Shown: in pieces, positions 20,721 to 29,230 of the stretch | How positions within the stretch are numbered: the stretch's first letter is position 1 | Layout: every line of letters begins with the position of its first letter | Assembly: GCA_025356435.1 (NCBI GenBank) | Contig: JANXSY010000203.1 | Span: forward strand, 1 to 49,265 | DNA: 49,265 bases | Reading direction: 5' to 3' | Source: Isosphaeraceae bacterium | GTDB taxonomy: Bacteria; Planctomycetota; Planctomycetia; Isosphaerales; Isosphaeraceae | Notes under the pieces: generated by a model | Database searches by the model: none | Told to the model about the DNA's origin: nothing | What the model saw: the letters and a program-made list of their open reading frames with translations, nothing else | Program-made: the position numbers and the translations under genes

Positions 20721-22985
20721 ATGCACATCGTACGTTTCAGCCTGGTCGTCCTGAGCCTTGCCCTCACCGCTGCGGCGCCGCTCTCAGAGACCACGCCCTG
20801 GGCGATGGCGGTCGACCCCGCTCAGGAGATGGTCGAGGCACTCCATCGCTATCTCGACCGCGAGACGACCGCGAGTGTCGGCAAGCGATCTGAGCAATGG
20901 TCGCGGGATCGTCCTTCAATCGACGCGAAACGACGTCGGCTCGCCGAAGTCCTCGGCGCGACGGGCGATCGTCTCCGCCCGGTCCGGCTGGAGTATGTCG
21001 GTGGGCCGAACTCTCCCGTCCCGATCGTTCCGGGCGTGGGGGTAGAGGTCATCGCCGTGCGGTGGACCGTCTATCCTGGCTTCGAGGCTGAAGGGTTGCT
21101 GCTGGAGCCAAAGGGAGAAGTCAGGGCCAATGTCATCGCCGTCCCGGACGCCGATGTCACGCCCGAACAGTTTGCAGGGATCGCGCCGGGACTAAAGCCC
21201 GACGCACAGGTCGCCCGGATGCTCGCAGGTCAAGGATGCCGGGTGCTCGTACCGACCCTGCTCGATCGGACGAGCGAGTTCGCGGGGAGTCGGCTCGTCC
21301 GGTTCACGAACCTGACGCATCGCGAGTGGATCTATCGGATGGCGTATGAGGCGGGTCGTCATGTGATCGGTTATGAGGTCGATGAGGTGCGAGCGGCGGT
21401 CGATTGGTTTTGCCGAGACGGTGAAGTCAAACGTCCGATCGGCATCGTGGGCCACGGAGAGGGGGGCCTCATCGCCCTCCACGCGGCGGCCCTCGACCGG
21501 AGAATCGAGATGGCCTGGATCTCGGGGTATTTCGGCCAGCGCGAGGGGCTTTGGGCCGAGCCTGTCTACCGAAACGTCGCGGGGCTGCTCAAAGAGTTCG
21601 GGGATGCCGAGGTCGCCAGCCTGATCCTACCTCGGGGACTCTCGATCGAGAGTTGTCCCGGTCCTGATATCCCCGGTCCTCCCCCCGCACAAGGCGGAAG
21701 GAGCGACGCTGCGTCGGGTCGGCTCGTCGCGACGCAGGTCGGGGGCGAGGCGGAGTTCGCCCGACTGGTCGACATCGCGAAGGCCCAGGCTTCCAACCCG
21801 ACCAGGCACCAATCGGCCGAGTTGAACGACGGAGGGCAAGGCGTCTCGCGGTTCCTTCAAGGTTTGAATCTCAAGCCGGACCGCCCCGCGTCGGAGCCTC
21901 TACTCGCTGACCCCCGCCCGGCAGCGGCAACTCGCGAGCGGATGGCCCGGCTCGTCCGAGGGATGGAAGCATACACGCAGTCGCTCATCCGGACTTCGGA
22001 ACTTCGCCGTGATGCGTATTGGTCGCAGGCCGACCCTTCGTCGATCGCCGCCTGGGAGAAGTCAACCGAGCGATTTCGAGAGGCGTTCTGGGATGACATC
22101 CTCGGCAAGTTTCCGCCCGCGTCGGCGTCGATGGACGTTGAGTCGAAACAGATCTATGACGAACCGCGCTACGTCGGTTATGCGATCAAGATCCCGGTCT
22201 GGCCCGGGGTCTTCGCGTCGGGAGTCTTGCTCCTGCCGAAAGACTTGAAACCTGGCGAGAGGCGGCCCGTCGTTGTCTGCCAGCACGGACTGGAGGGGAC
22301 GCCTGAACCGATCGTCGACCCAAAGGTAAAGTCGGTCTATAACAGCTACGGGGCGCAACTCGCCGACCGCGGGTACATCGTTTACGCACCGCAGAATCCG
22401 TATATCGGCCAGGATCGATTTCGGCAGCTCCAGCGGAAGGCGAACCCGCTTGGCAAGTCGCTCTTCGGCCTGATCGTCCGCCAGCACGAACGAACGCTCC
22501 AATGGCTTAAGAGTCGGCCCGAGGTCGACCCGAAACGGATCGCGTTCTATGGGCTGTCCTATGGGGGCAAGTCGGCGATGAGGCTCCCTGCGATCCTCAA
22601 AGACTATTGTCTCTCAATCTGCTCGGCCGACTTCAACGAGTGGGTTGTCAAATGCACGAATACTGACCGCAAATACAGCTACCTGTACACGGTCGAGTAT
22701 GACATGTATGAGTTTGGCCTCGCCGAGCGATTCAACTACGCCGAGATGGCGGCCCTGATCGCCCCGAGGCCGTTCATGGTCGAGCGTGGACATGATGACG
22801 CAGTCGCGCCCGACGAGTGGGTCGGCTACGAATTCGCCAAGGTGAAGCATACCTACGACCGGCTTGGGATCGGTGACCGCGCCGAGCTGGCGCTGTTCAA
22901 CGGCGGCCACCAGATCGAGGGGAAGGCGTCATTTGCCTTCCTGGCCAGGCATCTGAACTGGCCCAGGGGTCTGCAAGCCCCTTGA
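20721..22985 (+). CDS. Large secreted tandem alpha/beta-hydrolase (acetyl-xylan-esterase / dienelactone-hydrolase type)
   Basis: A 754-residue protein with a signal peptide (RFSLVVLSLALTAAAPLSE). Two alpha/beta-hydrolase modules follow. In the first (about 60-330) the nucleophile elbow reads GHGEGG with Glu247 where Ser is expected, so it is probably not a serine hydrolase. In the second (about 480-754) the elbow is FYGLSYGGKS with Ser613, and Asp692/693 (RGHDDAVAPDEW) and His730 (NGGHQIEG) complete a credible triad. Such proteins are annotated as acetyl xylan esterases or dienelactone hydrolases; the substrate is likely an ester on a plant or algal polysaccharide, by inference. ATG 20721 is chosen over the open frame from 20622, which runs through the tRNA terminator. 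GGAG lies 11-14 bases upstream. Confidence 0.88.
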   Translation: MHIVRFSLVVLSLALTAAAPLSETTPWAMAVDPAQEMVEALHRYLDRETTASVGKRSEQWSRDRPSIDAKRRRLAEVLGATGDRLRPVRLEYVGGPNSPVPIVPGVGVEVIAVRWTVYPGFEAEGLLLEPKGEVRANVIAVPDADVTPEQFAGIAPGLKPDAQVARMLAGQGCRVLVPTLLDRTSEFAGSRLVRFTNLTHREWIYRMAYEAGRHVIGYEVDEVRAAVDWFCRDGEVKRPIGIVGHGEGGLIALHAAALDRRIEMAWISGYFGQREGLWAEPVYRNVAGLLKEFGDAEVASLILPRGLSIESCPGPDIPGPPPAQGGRSDAASGRLVATQVGGEAEFARLVDIAKAQASNPTRHQSAELNDGGQGVSRFLQGLNLKPDRPASEPLLADPRPAAATRERMARLVRGMEAYTQSLIRTSELRRDAYWSQADPSSIAAWEKSTERFREAFWDDILGKFPPASASMDVESKQIYDEPRYVGYAIKIPVWPGVFASGVLLLPKDLKPGERRPVVVCQHGLEGTPEPIVDPKVKSVYNSYGAQLADRGYIVYAPQNPYIGQDRFRQLQRKANPLGKSLFGLIVRQHERTLQWLKSRPEVDPKRIAFYGLSYGGKSAMRLPAILKDYCLSICSADFNEWVVKCTNTDRKYSYLYTVEYDMYEFGLAERFNYAEMAALIAPRPFMVERGHDDAVAPDEWVGYEFAKVKHTYDRLGIGDRAELALFNGGHQIEGKASFAFLARHLNWPRGLQAP

Positions 22986-22990
22986 GGATG

Positions 22991-23344
22991 TCAGCCGAGT
23001 GTGTCCCACTTCTTGAGGAGCCGTTCGAGCGCGACGATGGCCTGATCGACCTTGTGCTTGTCTTCCTCATACATCTCGCCAACCTCGCCGGACAGCCTGC
23101 GGCTTGAGTCGGCGATCTGGTCGAGGGACCCTTGCATCTGGGCCTGGACGAAGGCGAACTCGGCCCGTTTGGGATGGTCGCCGATAACTTTTAGTCTCGA
23201 CGTGGCGACCGAGACCTTCTTCGTCCACTCGGCGAGGAGGGCAAGCCACTGGGCCTTTTCCGCCGTATGGGTGCGCTGGGGATAGCTGGGGTTGCGCTTA
23301 GGGTCGACGGGACGGGCGGGGTTGGTGATCGCTAGGTCATTCAC
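22991..23344 (-). CDS. Uncharacterised small helical protein
   Basis: A 117-residue soluble protein, predicted mostly alpha-helical, with heptad-like spacing in AQWLALLAEWTKKVSVATSR and in the C-terminal EEDKHKVDQAIVALERLLKK, so a coiled-coil or helical bundle is likely. It has no signal peptide or cysteine. The start is a GTG at 23344 with GAGGAG about nine bases upstream. It follows kdsB on the same strand after 114 bp and may be co-transcribed; it converges on the hydrolase gene with a 5-bp gap. No family was recognised. Confidence 0.7.
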   Translation of the reverse strand: MNDLAITNPARPVDPKRNPSYPQRTHTAEKAQWLALLAEWTKKVSVATSRLKVIGDHPKRAEFAFVQAQMQGSLDQIADSSRRLSGEVGEMYEEDKHKVDQAIVALERLLKKWDTLG

Positions 23345-23458
23345 GGACGGCGGCTCCTCGGCCTCGGCGTTCGCACACTCGGGGCCTCGACGATCGCGTC
23401 GGGTCTCCGCGTCTGCTCACGCATGATTCTGGTCAAATCGCCCGACAATCTCCAGCCC

Positions 23459-24205
23459 TCACTCTGGAGAGGCCCGCCACCGTTCGAGGAACTGCCGGTA
23501 GTCTTCGGGAGTGTCGATGCCGATGCTACGATCTTCAACGAATCCGACGGCGATCGGATAGCCGGCTTCAAGGACTCGAAGCTGTTCGAGTTTTTCGAGA
23601 CCTTCGAGCGGGGATGGCGGGAGCTTGGCGATACCCAAGAGGAAGTCGCGGCGATAGGCATAGAGGCCAAGGTGAAGGTAGGCGGAGGTTGAGGTGGGGT
23701 CAAAACCGCCGTCGCGAACATAAGGGATCGGGCAGCGGGAGAAATAGAGGGCACGGCCGCGATTCGAGCAGACAACCTTCACGCACGCGGGATCGTTATA
23801 GACGGCAGCGTCGCGGATCGGCGTCGCGATCGTCGCCATGGGGACTTCGGGGTCGTCGAGTAATAAGGACACGACGAGGTCGAGGGTCGCGCCGGCGACT
23901 TCGGGCTCGTCGCCCTGGAGGTTGACGATAATCTCTGCGTCAGGGATTGAGGCGGCGACTTCGGCCACCCGGTCGGTCCCGCTCGGGTGATCGGCGCGGG
24001 TCATGACGGCCTCGCCGCCGAATCTGCGGACCGCATCAAGGATGCGCTCGTCATCGGTCGCGACGATGATCCGGGTCAGCCGAGTCGATCGCTTCGCAGC
24101 GTCCACGACATGCTGGATGAGCGGTTTCCCGGTGGCGGATAAGAGGGGTTTGCCGGGGAGTCGGGTCGAAGCGAATCTCGCCGGAATCACGCCGAGAATT
24201 GACAT
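23459..24205 (-). CDS. kdsB: 3-deoxy-manno-octulosonate cytidylyltransferase (CMP-KDO synthetase)
   Basis: A 248-residue cytoplasmic enzyme that activates KDO with CTP for lipopolysaccharide inner-core synthesis. The N-terminal nucleotide-binding motif is VIPARFASTRLPGKPL. Next come VATDDERI, HPSGTDRVAEV, NLQGDEPEV (metal and CTP site), YFSRCPIPYVRD, LHLGLYAYRRDFL and LEGLEKLEQLRVLEAG with SIGIDTPEDY near the end. All are diagnostic of KdsB, and the length is standard. ATG 24205 gives the canonical N-terminus; the open frame to 24298 adds only unconserved sequence. Its presence supports an LPS-like outer membrane in this organism. Confidence 0.97.
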   Translation of the reverse strand: MSILGVIPARFASTRLPGKPLLSATGKPLIQHVVDAAKRSTRLTRIIVATDDERILDAVRRFGGEAVMTRADHPSGTDRVAEVAASIPDAEIIVNLQGDEPEVAGATLDLVVSLLLDDPEVPMATIATPIRDAAVYNDPACVKVVCSNRGRALYFSRCPIPYVRDGGFDPTSTSAYLHLGLYAYRRDFLLGIAKLPPSPLEGLEKLEQLRVLEAGYPIAVGFVEDRSIGIDTPEDYRQFLERWRASPE

Positions 24206-24793
24206 CTTTCGTGCCGGACTCCGACGGGGGTTGGACCGATAGAAGTTTCGGTGGACGAGCCACGAGCCTGACGGACGTCGGGCCGATAGATCGTCCACTA
24301 TAGCTGAGATCGGCCGCGACGCAATCGATCGCGTCGCACGGCCGAATCAGCACGCCGGGCACCCATCAGAATGGGCCTCGGTAGCGATCCCCGGCGCGGC
24401 CCAGGAGTGGCCCGCCTCCCCGCCGCACAACCCTCGAATTTCCGCAGGATGCATGCCTCGGCCTCGCAACGGAACGACGTGTCGGTAGGGCGGCCCCAGG
24501 CCCCGCGACACATCACTTTCCGGGTCGAGGCCTCGTCGTCGGCCGTACCGGAGCGGGCTTGCCTCGCCACGAATACGACCGGGGAGGCTCCGTCGCCAAA
24601 TGGTCTGGCGGTCCGCCCATCATCTATTGCACGCGCTCTGACGGGTTGAGGTTGATTTCGATCGACCTCGTCCGCCGCGACGGGTTGGAGGGGGGTAGCC
24701 CCACAACGCGTCGCGCCATGGAAGGGGGGCGTTCACAACCGATTTGCGGGGCGGCCCCGCCAAGGGTATGGCGGCCGTCTGGGGGTTAATCGC
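24206..24793. other. 588-bp divergent intergenic region between kdsB and the subtilase gene
   Basis: No convincing gene is seen: the short frames here are arginine/alanine-rich and lack coding character. The region must hold the promoters of both flanking genes, but no clear -35/-10 pair could be placed. It contains several inverted repeats: a 12-bp bulged hairpin at 24311-24344, a weaker one at 24648-24669 (gaggttga / tcgacctc), and a 6-bp stem at 24746-24760 (gcgggg / ccccgc). Confidence 0.6.
24311..24344 (-). repeat. Bulged inverted repeat upstream of kdsB
   Basis: The arms cggccgcgacgc (24311-24322) and gcgtcg-ca-cggccg (24331-24344) pair over 12 bp with a 2-base bulge and an 8-base loop that contains a further palindrome (atcgat). 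It lies about 106 bases before the kdsB start and is not followed by a T-run, so it is not a terminator. It may be a leader structure or a protein-binding site. Confidence 0.35.
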
Positions 24794-26263
24794 ATGGTGT
24801 GGACACGTTCAACGGGCCGAAAAGCCTGCGGCCGACGTCGGCCCGAAAGCATCGAATGGCTGGAGTGTCGGACGCTCCTGTCCCACGTCCCAACGGTGAT
24901 CTCCCACCTCTTCAATCCCGGAATTCCGATCCCCGCAACCGCCCCGGTCGCTCCCCCGCCCGGTCATACCAACTTTGATGAGATCACCGGCGCGACTGCG
25001 ACACGATCGGCCTATAAGGTTGACGGTACGGGTATGACCGTCGCCGTGATTGACACCGGTGTTAACTATAACAACGTCGACTTCAGCAGTGCGGGCTTCG
25101 GACCCGGCCACAAAGTCGTCGCTGGTTTTGACTTCTCGACGAACACCGCCGACCCGATGGCCACGACCTGGCAGCATGGTACAGCCGTCGCAGGGCTAAT
25201 CGCTGGCAACTCGCCGTCCGATCCGGGCATCGCGCCGGGAGCGAACATCGTCGCGCTTCGGATCTTCGGCAACGACAACTCCAGCAGCTTCAGCCGGGTT
25301 GCCTCCGCACTGCAATGGGTGGTCGATAATCACGCGAAGTACAACATCACTGTTGTAAACATCTCTCTCTCCGACGGCGGCAATTACACCCAGGATTATT
25401 TCACCAGCGGCATCGGTGCCCAGATCACCGGCCTGGTCCAGTCGCTCGGCCAGTTGAACATCCCCGTGGTGACGGCTACCGGGAATAACTTCAACGGCAC
25501 GCAGGGCGAAGGGTTCACCGCGATCGTCCCGAATTCGTTGAGTGTCACCGCGACCACGGCGAACGACCAATTCGTCGGCGACGCCCAGCGGCTCGGCAAG
25601 GCGGTCGGAGGAGCTTCGGCGACGGTGATCGCCGCGCCGGGGCAGGGCCTCTACGCCCCGGCCGACGGTGCCAGCAACTTCACCACCGTCGACGGCACCA
25701 GCTTCGCGGCCCCGCTCGTCTCGGGGAGCGTCGTCCTGCTCCAGCAGATCTACCAGGGCCGGTTCGGCAAGTTGCCCACCGTCGCCCAGATCAAAGGCTG
25801 GCTGCAAGACGGGGCCGTGTCAATTCACGACAGCGTGACCGGTATCGATCTGGGCCGTCTCAACATCTCCGGATCGGCCGCGCTGATCCCGACCCCCGCG
25901 CCCCCGCCAGTCGTGGTGGCCCCTCCGCCCGTCGTGACCCCGCCGCCGCCCACCATCACGCCGCCGCCGACAAGCGTGAGCGGATCTGGCCTCACGAACT
26001 ACGTCTTCAACGGCCAGGCCAGCGGCAGCTTCAAGGCGAACAACGCTAAAGGTGGCTGGGCCTCTTTCTTCTCGCTCTTCACTGGCCAGTTGAAGACCCT
26101 CAGCGGTTGGGGAAAGACGACCACGCCTGTACCGGCGGGCCGGATGGCCCCGTCGCACAAGGCCGAGGTCTCCACCCCCGTCTTGTCGCCGACAGTCCAC
26201 AAACTCGCCCACCTTCCGCGTGCCTGGAACGCGGGGTTTGTTGGTCACAGGAATCACCGTTAA
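24794..26263 (+). CDS. Exported subtilisin-like serine protease (S8) with proline-rich linker
   Basis: A 489-residue peptidase. The catalytic triad is complete: Asp87 in VAVIDTGVNY, His128 in WQHGTAVAGLIAG and Ser303 in VDGTSFAAPLVSG; the oxyanion-hole Asn is probably in VVTATGNNFNG. The N-terminus has no classical hydrophobic signal but carries RRRPESIEWLECRTLLS, the planctomycete 'LE.RTLLS' motif found at the start of many exported proteins. After the protease domain comes a Pro-rich linker (about 362-398; APPPVVVAPPPVVTPPPP) and a C-terminal 90-residue region of unknown fold ending in Arg/His. The linker suggests display away from the cell surface. No propeptide is evident between the motif and the domain. 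Confidence 0.9.
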   Translation: MVWTRSTGRKACGRRRPESIEWLECRTLLSHVPTVISHLFNPGIPIPATAPVAPPPGHTNFDEITGATATRSAYKVDGTGMTVAVIDTGVNYNNVDFSSAGFGPGHKVVAGFDFSTNTADPMATTWQHGTAVAGLIAGNSPSDPGIAPGANIVALRIFGNDNSSSFSRVASALQWVVDNHAKYNITVVNISLSDGGNYTQDYFTSGIGAQITGLVQSLGQLNIPVVTATGNNFNGTQGEGFTAIVPNSLSVTATTANDQFVGDAQRLGKAVGGASATVIAAPGQGLYAPADGASNFTTVDGTSFAAPLVSGSVVLLQQIYQGRFGKLPTVAQIKGWLQDGAVSIHDSVTGIDLGRLNISGSAALIPTPAPPPVVVAPPPVVTPPPPTITPPPTSVSGSGLTNYVFNGQASGSFKANNAKGGWASFFSLFTGQLKTLSGWGKTTTPVPAGRMAPSHKAEVSTPVLSPTVHKLAHLPRAWNAGFVGHRNHR

Positions 26264-26385
26264 GATAGCAGGCATCGTCGTCGAACTGAGCGACGACGGC
26301 CCGCGTATCGCGTTGGGCCCCGATCTTCCCCTTATCAGAATGGGGAAGGCGGGGCCTGTTCGTTTCTCGCACCAGGGGAATCTCT

Positions 26386-27132
26386 ATGTCCACCATCAAA
26401 CAACCGGCTACCGCAATCGTTACCGGGGCGGGCAGCGGGATCGGGCAGGGCATCGCCTTGGCCCTCGCGAAGAAGGGCCTACGGGTCGCCTTGGTCGGCC
26501 GCGACGCCTCGAAGCTGGAGGCCACCGCCGCCGCGATCCTGGCGATCGACGCCAAGGCTGCGCCGGTCGTCCTCTCCTGCGATGTCTCGGACCACCTCGC
26601 CGTCCACGCGATGGCGACCGATGCACTCGACGCTCTAGGTTCGGTCGACGTCTTGGTCTGCAACGCCGGGACGAACGTCCGCGACCGCAGCATGGCGACG
26701 CTCTCGCATGCTGACTGGGACAAGATGATCGACACGAACCTCACCGGAGCATTCAACCTGCTCCACGCCGTATTGCCGTCGATGCGCGAGCGAAAGGGCG
26801 GCCTGGTGATCCAGATCTGTTCGGTCGCCGGTAAGCGGGCAAGCCTGCTCGGCGGGATCGGCTATTCGGCCTCGAAGTTCGGCCAGGCCGCGCTCGGTCT
26901 CTGCCTGGCCCGTGAGGAGAATGTCAACGGCATCCGTTCGAGCGTGATCTATCCGGGAGAGGTCGAGACCCCGATCCTCGACGCCCGGCCCGTCCCCGTA
27001 AGCCTAGAGCGACGAGGGATGATCCTTCAGCCCGAGGATGTTGCCGCCGCTGTCTGCTTCCTCGTCGATCTGCATCCCCGGGCGCATGTGCCCGAGTTGA
27101 TTATCAAGCCGACGGTCGATGACTACGCGTGA
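26386..27132 (+). CDS. Short-chain dehydrogenase/reductase
   Basis: A 248-residue cytoplasmic SDR of classical type. The cofactor motif is TGAGSGIGQG near residues 14-23; VGRDASKLE is compatible with NADP preference (Arg after beta-2). NAG appears in VLVCNAGTN. The catalytic residues are all present: Ser146 (ICSVAGK), Tyr160 and Lys164 (GYSASKFG). The substrate is unknown. AGGGGAAT upstream of ATG 26386 gives a good ribosome site. It converges on the ABC exporter gene with 6 bp between stop codons. Compare the second SDR in this window, which lacks these catalytic residues. Confidence 0.9.
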   Translation: MSTIKQPATAIVTGAGSGIGQGIALALAKKGLRVALVGRDASKLEATAAAILAIDAKAAPVVLSCDVSDHLAVHAMATDALDALGSVDVLVCNAGTNVRDRSMATLSHADWDKMIDTNLTGAFNLLHAVLPSMRERKGGLVIQICSVAGKRASLLGGIGYSASKFGQAALGLCLAREENVNGIRSSVIYPGEVETPILDARPVPVSLERRGMILQPEDVAAAVCFLVDLHPRAHVPELIIKPTVDDYA

Positions 27133-27138
27133 ATCGGC

Positions 27139-29112
27139 CTACTCGTTCATCTGGCCCGCTTCGAGTTCGCCCGTCGCAAACTGGTTGAACTCGATGTACT
27201 GGAGGTGTCGGTAGAGCTTGCTCTCTTTGTGGATCTCGCGGGGCGGGCCGGCCGCCTCGACTCTACCGTTCTGGAGGATGATGACCCGGTCGCAGTGCCG
27301 GATCGTCGAGAGCCGGTGGGGGAGGATGATCAAGGTCCGCCCGTGGGCCAGGCGGGTGATCGTGTCGTCGAGGTAGGCTTTCACCTCGTCATCGACGTAG
27401 GCTGTTGGCTCCTCGATGATGACGATCGAGGGATCATGCAGTGCGGCGCGGGCGAGGCCGATCCGGTACTGCTGGTCAACGGTCAGGTAATGGCCGAGCG
27501 GCCCGATCGGCGTGTCGTATCCCTGCGGTAGGTCTTGGATGAACGAGTGGGCGTGGGCCAGCTTGGCCGCCTCCATGACGCGGGGAAGGTCATAGCTGGC
27601 GTCGCCGAGCGCGATGTTGGCCAGGACGGTGTCGCTGAACACAAGGTCGGCCTGCAAGACCGTCGAGACCTGGGCGCGGATCGATTCGAGGGTGACGTCT
27701 CTCAAGTCGAGGCCGTCAATCCGCACCCGGCCGACTTTCGGGTCGATGAGCCGGGGGATCAGGCACACGAGGGCATACTTCGCGTCTTCGTCCAGCCCCA
27801 TGATCGCGGTCCGAGACCCGGCGGGGATCTCAATGCTGAGGCCGTCGAGGAGCTTCCGGCCCGACGAATTCTCCAGCGTGACGTTCTCGAACGAAATCTG
27901 CGTCTTGAGGGGGGGGAGGAACTGGGCACCGCCCGCCTGGTGAAGCTCCGGGGACCGGTCGACGTAGTCTAAGACCGCCTCGGCCGATCGCGATGCCTGC
28001 GCGATCGATTTTCGCATTCGGAGCCACTCCATCACCGGCACGACCAGGCCGCCGAGCGAGGCGATCAGGAGTAGCGTCGAGACGGCGGAATGGCCCCGCT
28101 CGATCACCGTGAATGCGAGCACGCCCAGGCCCGCGACTGCCGCCGAACCGTAGACCAGGAAGAGGATCGATCGGCCGTGGCCGAGAGTCACGATCCGCTG
28201 GTAGTCGGCATCGGTGTAGCGGTCGAGGTGCTCGTCGAACCGCGCCTTGTCGACGTTCTCCATCCCGTGGACCCGGACGATCCGGAGAAGGCCCAGGTCT
28301 TCCTGCAAGGCGCTCAGCTGGATCGCGGCGTCCCGCAGGGCGATGACTGTTAGGTTTTCATTCGACCTGCGGAGGGCGCGAGCGGTAATCCAGACGAGGC
28401 CGCCGAGGGCGGCGATGAACAGGGTCGAGACCCACGAGACGAGGAGCAGGAAGCAGACTAGCCCGAGGACTAGGAGAGGGACACGCGACTCGACGTCGAG
28501 CTGATTGAAGAGACCGTCTCGAACGTCGTTAACCTCTCTCGTAAACAGGTTCACGACCGGCCCGGTCCCCTCGGTCGGCAGGCTTGACTGGCCGAGCCGA
28601 TACATCTGGCGGTGGATCTGACGCCGGAGCGACGCAGCGGCCTCGCAGGCGACGTCGGCAAGGGCCGACCGCCGCAGTCGACTGAACAGCGTCAGCAGAA
28701 GCACGATCGCGATGGCGAGCGATACGAGAGTCTGAAGGGCTCCCGTGTTCGTCCGCAGGGCCGGGATCGACTGGAGGAGTCCGAGCGTAACCATCGCGCC
28801 AATTCGGTGCGCGGTGTTGGGATTCTCCAGATTGGCCGCGACGATCGGGAACAGCCCCGAGTCTTCGACGACCGCGAAATCGCCCCTCTCGCCCCGGACG
28901 TGAGCCTGGACCCAGTAGGGCAGAATGCCGATGTTCCCCTCGTTGGTCTCGGCCACCCCTCGCGACGTGACGAGGACGCCGATCAGGGCCGCCACCCCGA
29001 TCAGACCGAGGATCAAAACTGACTGCAACGCCCCGTACAACTGTGCGAGAAAGACTGCGCCGGGGCGGGAAGCGAAAAGCTTGCGAGCCCGATCGTAAGC
29101 GAGTGCTGACAT
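27139..29112 (-). CDS. ABC exporter-type protein with degenerate nucleotide-binding motifs
   Basis: A 657-residue protein with the layout of a half-size ABC exporter: an N-terminal membrane domain (helices near 20-50, about 105-145, 215-260 and 320-360), then a nucleotide-binding domain from about 410. The usual GxxGxGKST Walker A is replaced by GLDEDAKY (439-446, keeping only a Lys), and the LSGGQ signature by LTVDQ (543-547). Walker B reads IVIIEEPTA with Glu567 for the usual Asp and Glu568 in the catalytic position. The Q-loop (VLQADLVFSDTV) and H-loop His599 (LPHRLSTI) remain. The fold is complete and the frame intact, so the gene is probably functional but with altered or lost ATP hydrolysis. 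The substrate is unknown. An ABC-2 permease gene lies upstream on the same strand. Confidence 0.85.
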   Translation of the reverse strand: MSALAYDRARKLFASRPGAVFLAQLYGALQSVLILGLIGVAALIGVLVTSRGVAETNEGNIGILPYWVQAHVRGERGDFAVVEDSGLFPIVAANLENPNTAHRIGAMVTLGLLQSIPALRTNTGALQTLVSLAIAIVLLLTLFSRLRRSALADVACEAAASLRRQIHRQMYRLGQSSLPTEGTGPVVNLFTREVNDVRDGLFNQLDVESRVPLLVLGLVCFLLLVSWVSTLFIAALGGLVWITARALRRSNENLTVIALRDAAIQLSALQEDLGLLRIVRVHGMENVDKARFDEHLDRYTDADYQRIVTLGHGRSILFLVYGSAAVAGLGVLAFTVIERGHSAVSTLLLIASLGGLVVPVMEWLRMRKSIAQASRSAEAVLDYVDRSPELHQAGGAQFLPPLKTQISFENVTLENSSGRKLLDGLSIEIPAGSRTAIMGLDEDAKYALVCLIPRLIDPKVGRVRIDGLDLRDVTLESIRAQVSTVLQADLVFSDTVLANIALGDASYDLPRVMEAAKLAHAHSFIQDLPQGYDTPIGPLGHYLTVDQQYRIGLARAALHDPSIVIIEEPTAYVDDEVKAYLDDTITRLAHGRTLIILPHRLSTIRHCDRVIILQNGRVEAAGPPREIHKESKLYRHLQYIEFNQFATGELEAGQMNE

Positions 29113-29230
29113 GCGTCTCTATCCCGTCGGCGCGAAAGCCGCCTAGAGGACGCCGACACTCTCCCTGAATGTCGACGCCCAGGTCGTAGAACGCCGTCCT
29201 GATCGATCTATCGGGCTGAGAGAGCTGGAG

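Noticed and set aside
24371..24649. A 92-codon frame in the kdsB-subtilase gap
   Set aside because: Composition is dominated by Arg, Ala and Pro, there is no ribosome site and no domain resemblance.
24746..24760. GC-rich 6-bp stem before the subtilase gene as a possible terminator
   Set aside because: No T-run follows on either strand and no gene ends there.
25880..25990. Repetitive CCG/CCC-rich DNA that looks like a repeat array
   Set aside because: It is the coding sequence for the proline-rich linker of the subtilase, not an independent repeat or CRISPR array.
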